Of a stretch of DNA of 64,000 bases, positions 62,884 through 64,000 are shown piece after piece. This DNA comes from Duganella zoogloeoides (GTDB lineage Bacteria; Pseudomonadota; Gammaproteobacteria; Burkholderiales; Burkholderiaceae_D). Numbering within the stretch: position 1 is the stretch's first letter; the number at the start of each line of letters is the position of its first letter. Position numbers and translations under genes: made by a program. The notes under the pieces are model-generated. The model was not told the origin of the DNA. It was given only the letters and a program-made list of their open reading frames with translations, and made no database searches. The stretch covers positions 2,294,001 to 2,358,000 of the forward strand of contig NZ_CP140152.1 in the NCBI RefSeq assembly GCF_034479515.1. The letters run 5' to 3'.

Positions 62884-64000
62884 ATGCAAAAGCACCTGTC
62901 CATCGCCGTCCTGACTACGCTGATCTTGAGCGGCTGCCAAACGGCGCCCAAGCGCGACACCTACAACCAGATCGGCGCCGAGGTCGATACCGCGCTCAAC
63001 GCCAAGCCGCCGGCCGCCAGCCAGGCCGAGGCCGTGGCCAGCGCCTTGCTGCCGCCGGTGGCGCAATTGACCGAGCAGTTGCCCAAAGCGCGTGCGGTGC
63101 TGGAAGAGCGCTTCAATGTGTCGTTCAACAATGTGCCGGTCCAGCAGTTCTACAATTCCATCGTGGCCGGCACCCGCTACAACATGCTGATCAACCCCGA
63201 GGTGACCGGCAATATCACGGCCAATCTCAAGGACGTGACCCTGTTCGAAGCGCTGGAGGCGATCCGCGAACTGTACGGCTACGATTACAAGATCGACGGC
63301 ACCCGCATCTACATCCGTCCGCTCACCATGCAGACCAAGATGTTCAAGGTGAACTACCTGACCGCTACCCGCAAGGGCGTGTCGAGCTTGCGCGTGTCGT
63401 CGACGTCGGTGGCCAATGCCGGCACCAGCAGCAGTGGCAGCAACAACAATGGCAACGGCAACGGCAACAACGACAATTCCGGCAATAACGGTAACAACAA
63501 CGGCAATAACGGTGACAACAGCGGCGGCGGCCGATCGCAATCGCAGCGCGACGCTGCCAGCGTGCAGACCACGTCGGCCAGCGACTTCTGGGTGGAACTG
63601 AAAACCGCGCTCGACGCCATCGTCGACAGCGGCACCGACGGCCGCAGCGTGACGATCAGCCCGCAATCGGGCGTGATCGTGATCCGCGCCATGCCGGACG
63701 CGTTGCGCAACGTCGATGAATACCTGCGCGCCACCCAGATATCGGTGGACCGCCAGGTGATCCTGGAAGCGAAGATCCTCGAAGTGGAATTGAACAGCAA
63801 TTTCCAGAGCGGCATCAACTGGTCGGCGTTCGGCAAGCTCAGCTCCAACAGCCGCATTTCCGCCGGCCTGGTGCAGCCGGGCACCGCGTTGGCACCGCTG
63901 GGCGCCAACAATGCGGGAGTGACGGTCAATAACGGCAGTATTATCGCCAACCCCGGTGCGGCGATCGGTGCCGCCGGCGACGCCATGGGTTCGCTGTTCG
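62884..64000 (+). CDS. mshL: MSHA secretin MshL, 3' end outside the window
   Basis: The first 372 codons are visible. A lipoprotein signal MQKHLSIAVLTTLILSGC is present with Cys18. An N-domain ('VSFNNVPVQQFYNSIVAGTRYNMLINPEVTGNITANLKDVTLFEALEAIRELYGYDYKIDGTRIYIRPL') is the usual MshL opening. A Gly/Asn/Ser-rich insert follows (about 180-215: GSNNNGNGNGNNDNSGNN). The secretin part starts with 'FWVELKTALDAIV', 'ISPQSGVIVIRAMPDALRNVDEYL' and 'VDRQVILEAKILEVELNSNFQSGINW'. It lies 7 bp after mshK. The Asn-rich insert resembles the one in the minus-locus secretin. The barrel end is missing. Confidence 0.93.
   Translation, partial: MQKHLSIAVLTTLILSGCQTAPKRDTYNQIGAEVDTALNAKPPAASQAEAVASALLPPVAQLTEQLPKARAVLEERFNVSFNNVPVQQFYNSIVAGTRYNMLINPEVTGNITANLKDVTLFEALEAIRELYGYDYKIDGTRIYIRPLTMQTKMFKVNYLTATRKGVSSLRVSSTSVANAGTSSSGSNNNGNGNGNNDNSGNNGNNNGNNGDNSGGGRSQSQRDAASVQTTSASDFWVELKTALDAIVDSGTDGRSVTISPQSGVIVIRAMPDALRNVDEYLRATQISVDRQVILEAKILEVELNSNFQSGINWSAFGKLSSNSRISAGLVQPGTALAPLGANNAGVTVNNGSIIANPGAAIGAAGDAMGSLF

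Overview
The window is about 64 kb of GC-rich, densely coding bacterial DNA. Gene content and style suggest a betaproteobacterium of the Oxalobacteraceae (Massilia, Duganella or Janthinobacterium-like): chemoreceptors of the Burkholderiales type, a PEP-CTERM protein, a type II thymidine kinase, a GH115 glucuronidase, TonB uptake, and MSHA-type pilus genes. The taxonomic placement is inferred from reading alone. I saw no rRNA, tRNA, CRISPR array, insertion sequence or prophage.

Left part (1-31632), a mosaic of ordinary chromosomal genes: the end of an NTF2-like gene with its terminator, an orphan ParB-like protein, a penicillin-acylase-family hydrolase, a chemoreceptor ending in a CheR/CheB-type tail, two small unknown genes (the first behind a hairpin that hides its ribosome binding site), a membrane-anchored HNH-like protein, the transsulfuration pair cbs and cystathionine lyase/synthase, tdk, a Tat-exported alpha/beta hydrolase, GH115, a TonB receptor with a multi-pass acyltransferase-like partner, an addiction-module antidote with an unfamiliar small partner, a glucarate-type MFS carrier, a copper cluster (DUF2946, SCO1, PCuAC), a Cache chemoreceptor, the periplasmic protease prc, a PEP-CTERM protein, a small apparently frameshifted membrane gene, an MFS exporter divergent from an HxlR regulator, and a paired acyl-CoA dehydrogenase operon.

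Right part (31635-64000) is the notable region. Two MSHA-like type IV pilus or secretion loci lie head to head and diverge from one intergenic region (52715-52890). The plus-strand locus is a fairly classical MSHA set (E, G, F-like, A, C, D, O, P, then I, a PilN-like gene, J, K, L) and runs off the right edge inside the MshL secretin. The minus-strand locus is a nearly gapless run of 16 genes over 21 kb: ABC ATPase, MshM-like ATPase, secretin, TPR protein, MshE-like ATPase, MshG-like platform protein, a PilM-PilN fusion, a PilN/O-like protein, an MshK-like protein, two paralogous pseudopilins, an ABC permease, a TPR-like protein, a likely major pseudopilin, a giant hybrid histidine kinase, and a response-regulator diguanylate cyclase. 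The two halves of the ABC transporter sit inside the pilus operon but nine genes apart.

Proposed logic (inference): the kinase and diguanylate cyclase at the end of the minus operon set c-di-GMP, which could act on the MshEN-type N-terminus of one or both assembly ATPases. The minus locus would build a specialised pseudopilus or secretion machine with a dedicated ABC transporter, for which Myxococcus pilGHI is the precedent I know. Unusual repeats encode the leader of one minus-locus pseudopilin (18-bp units, ten hexapeptides) and of the plus-locus MshK (6-bp periodicity).
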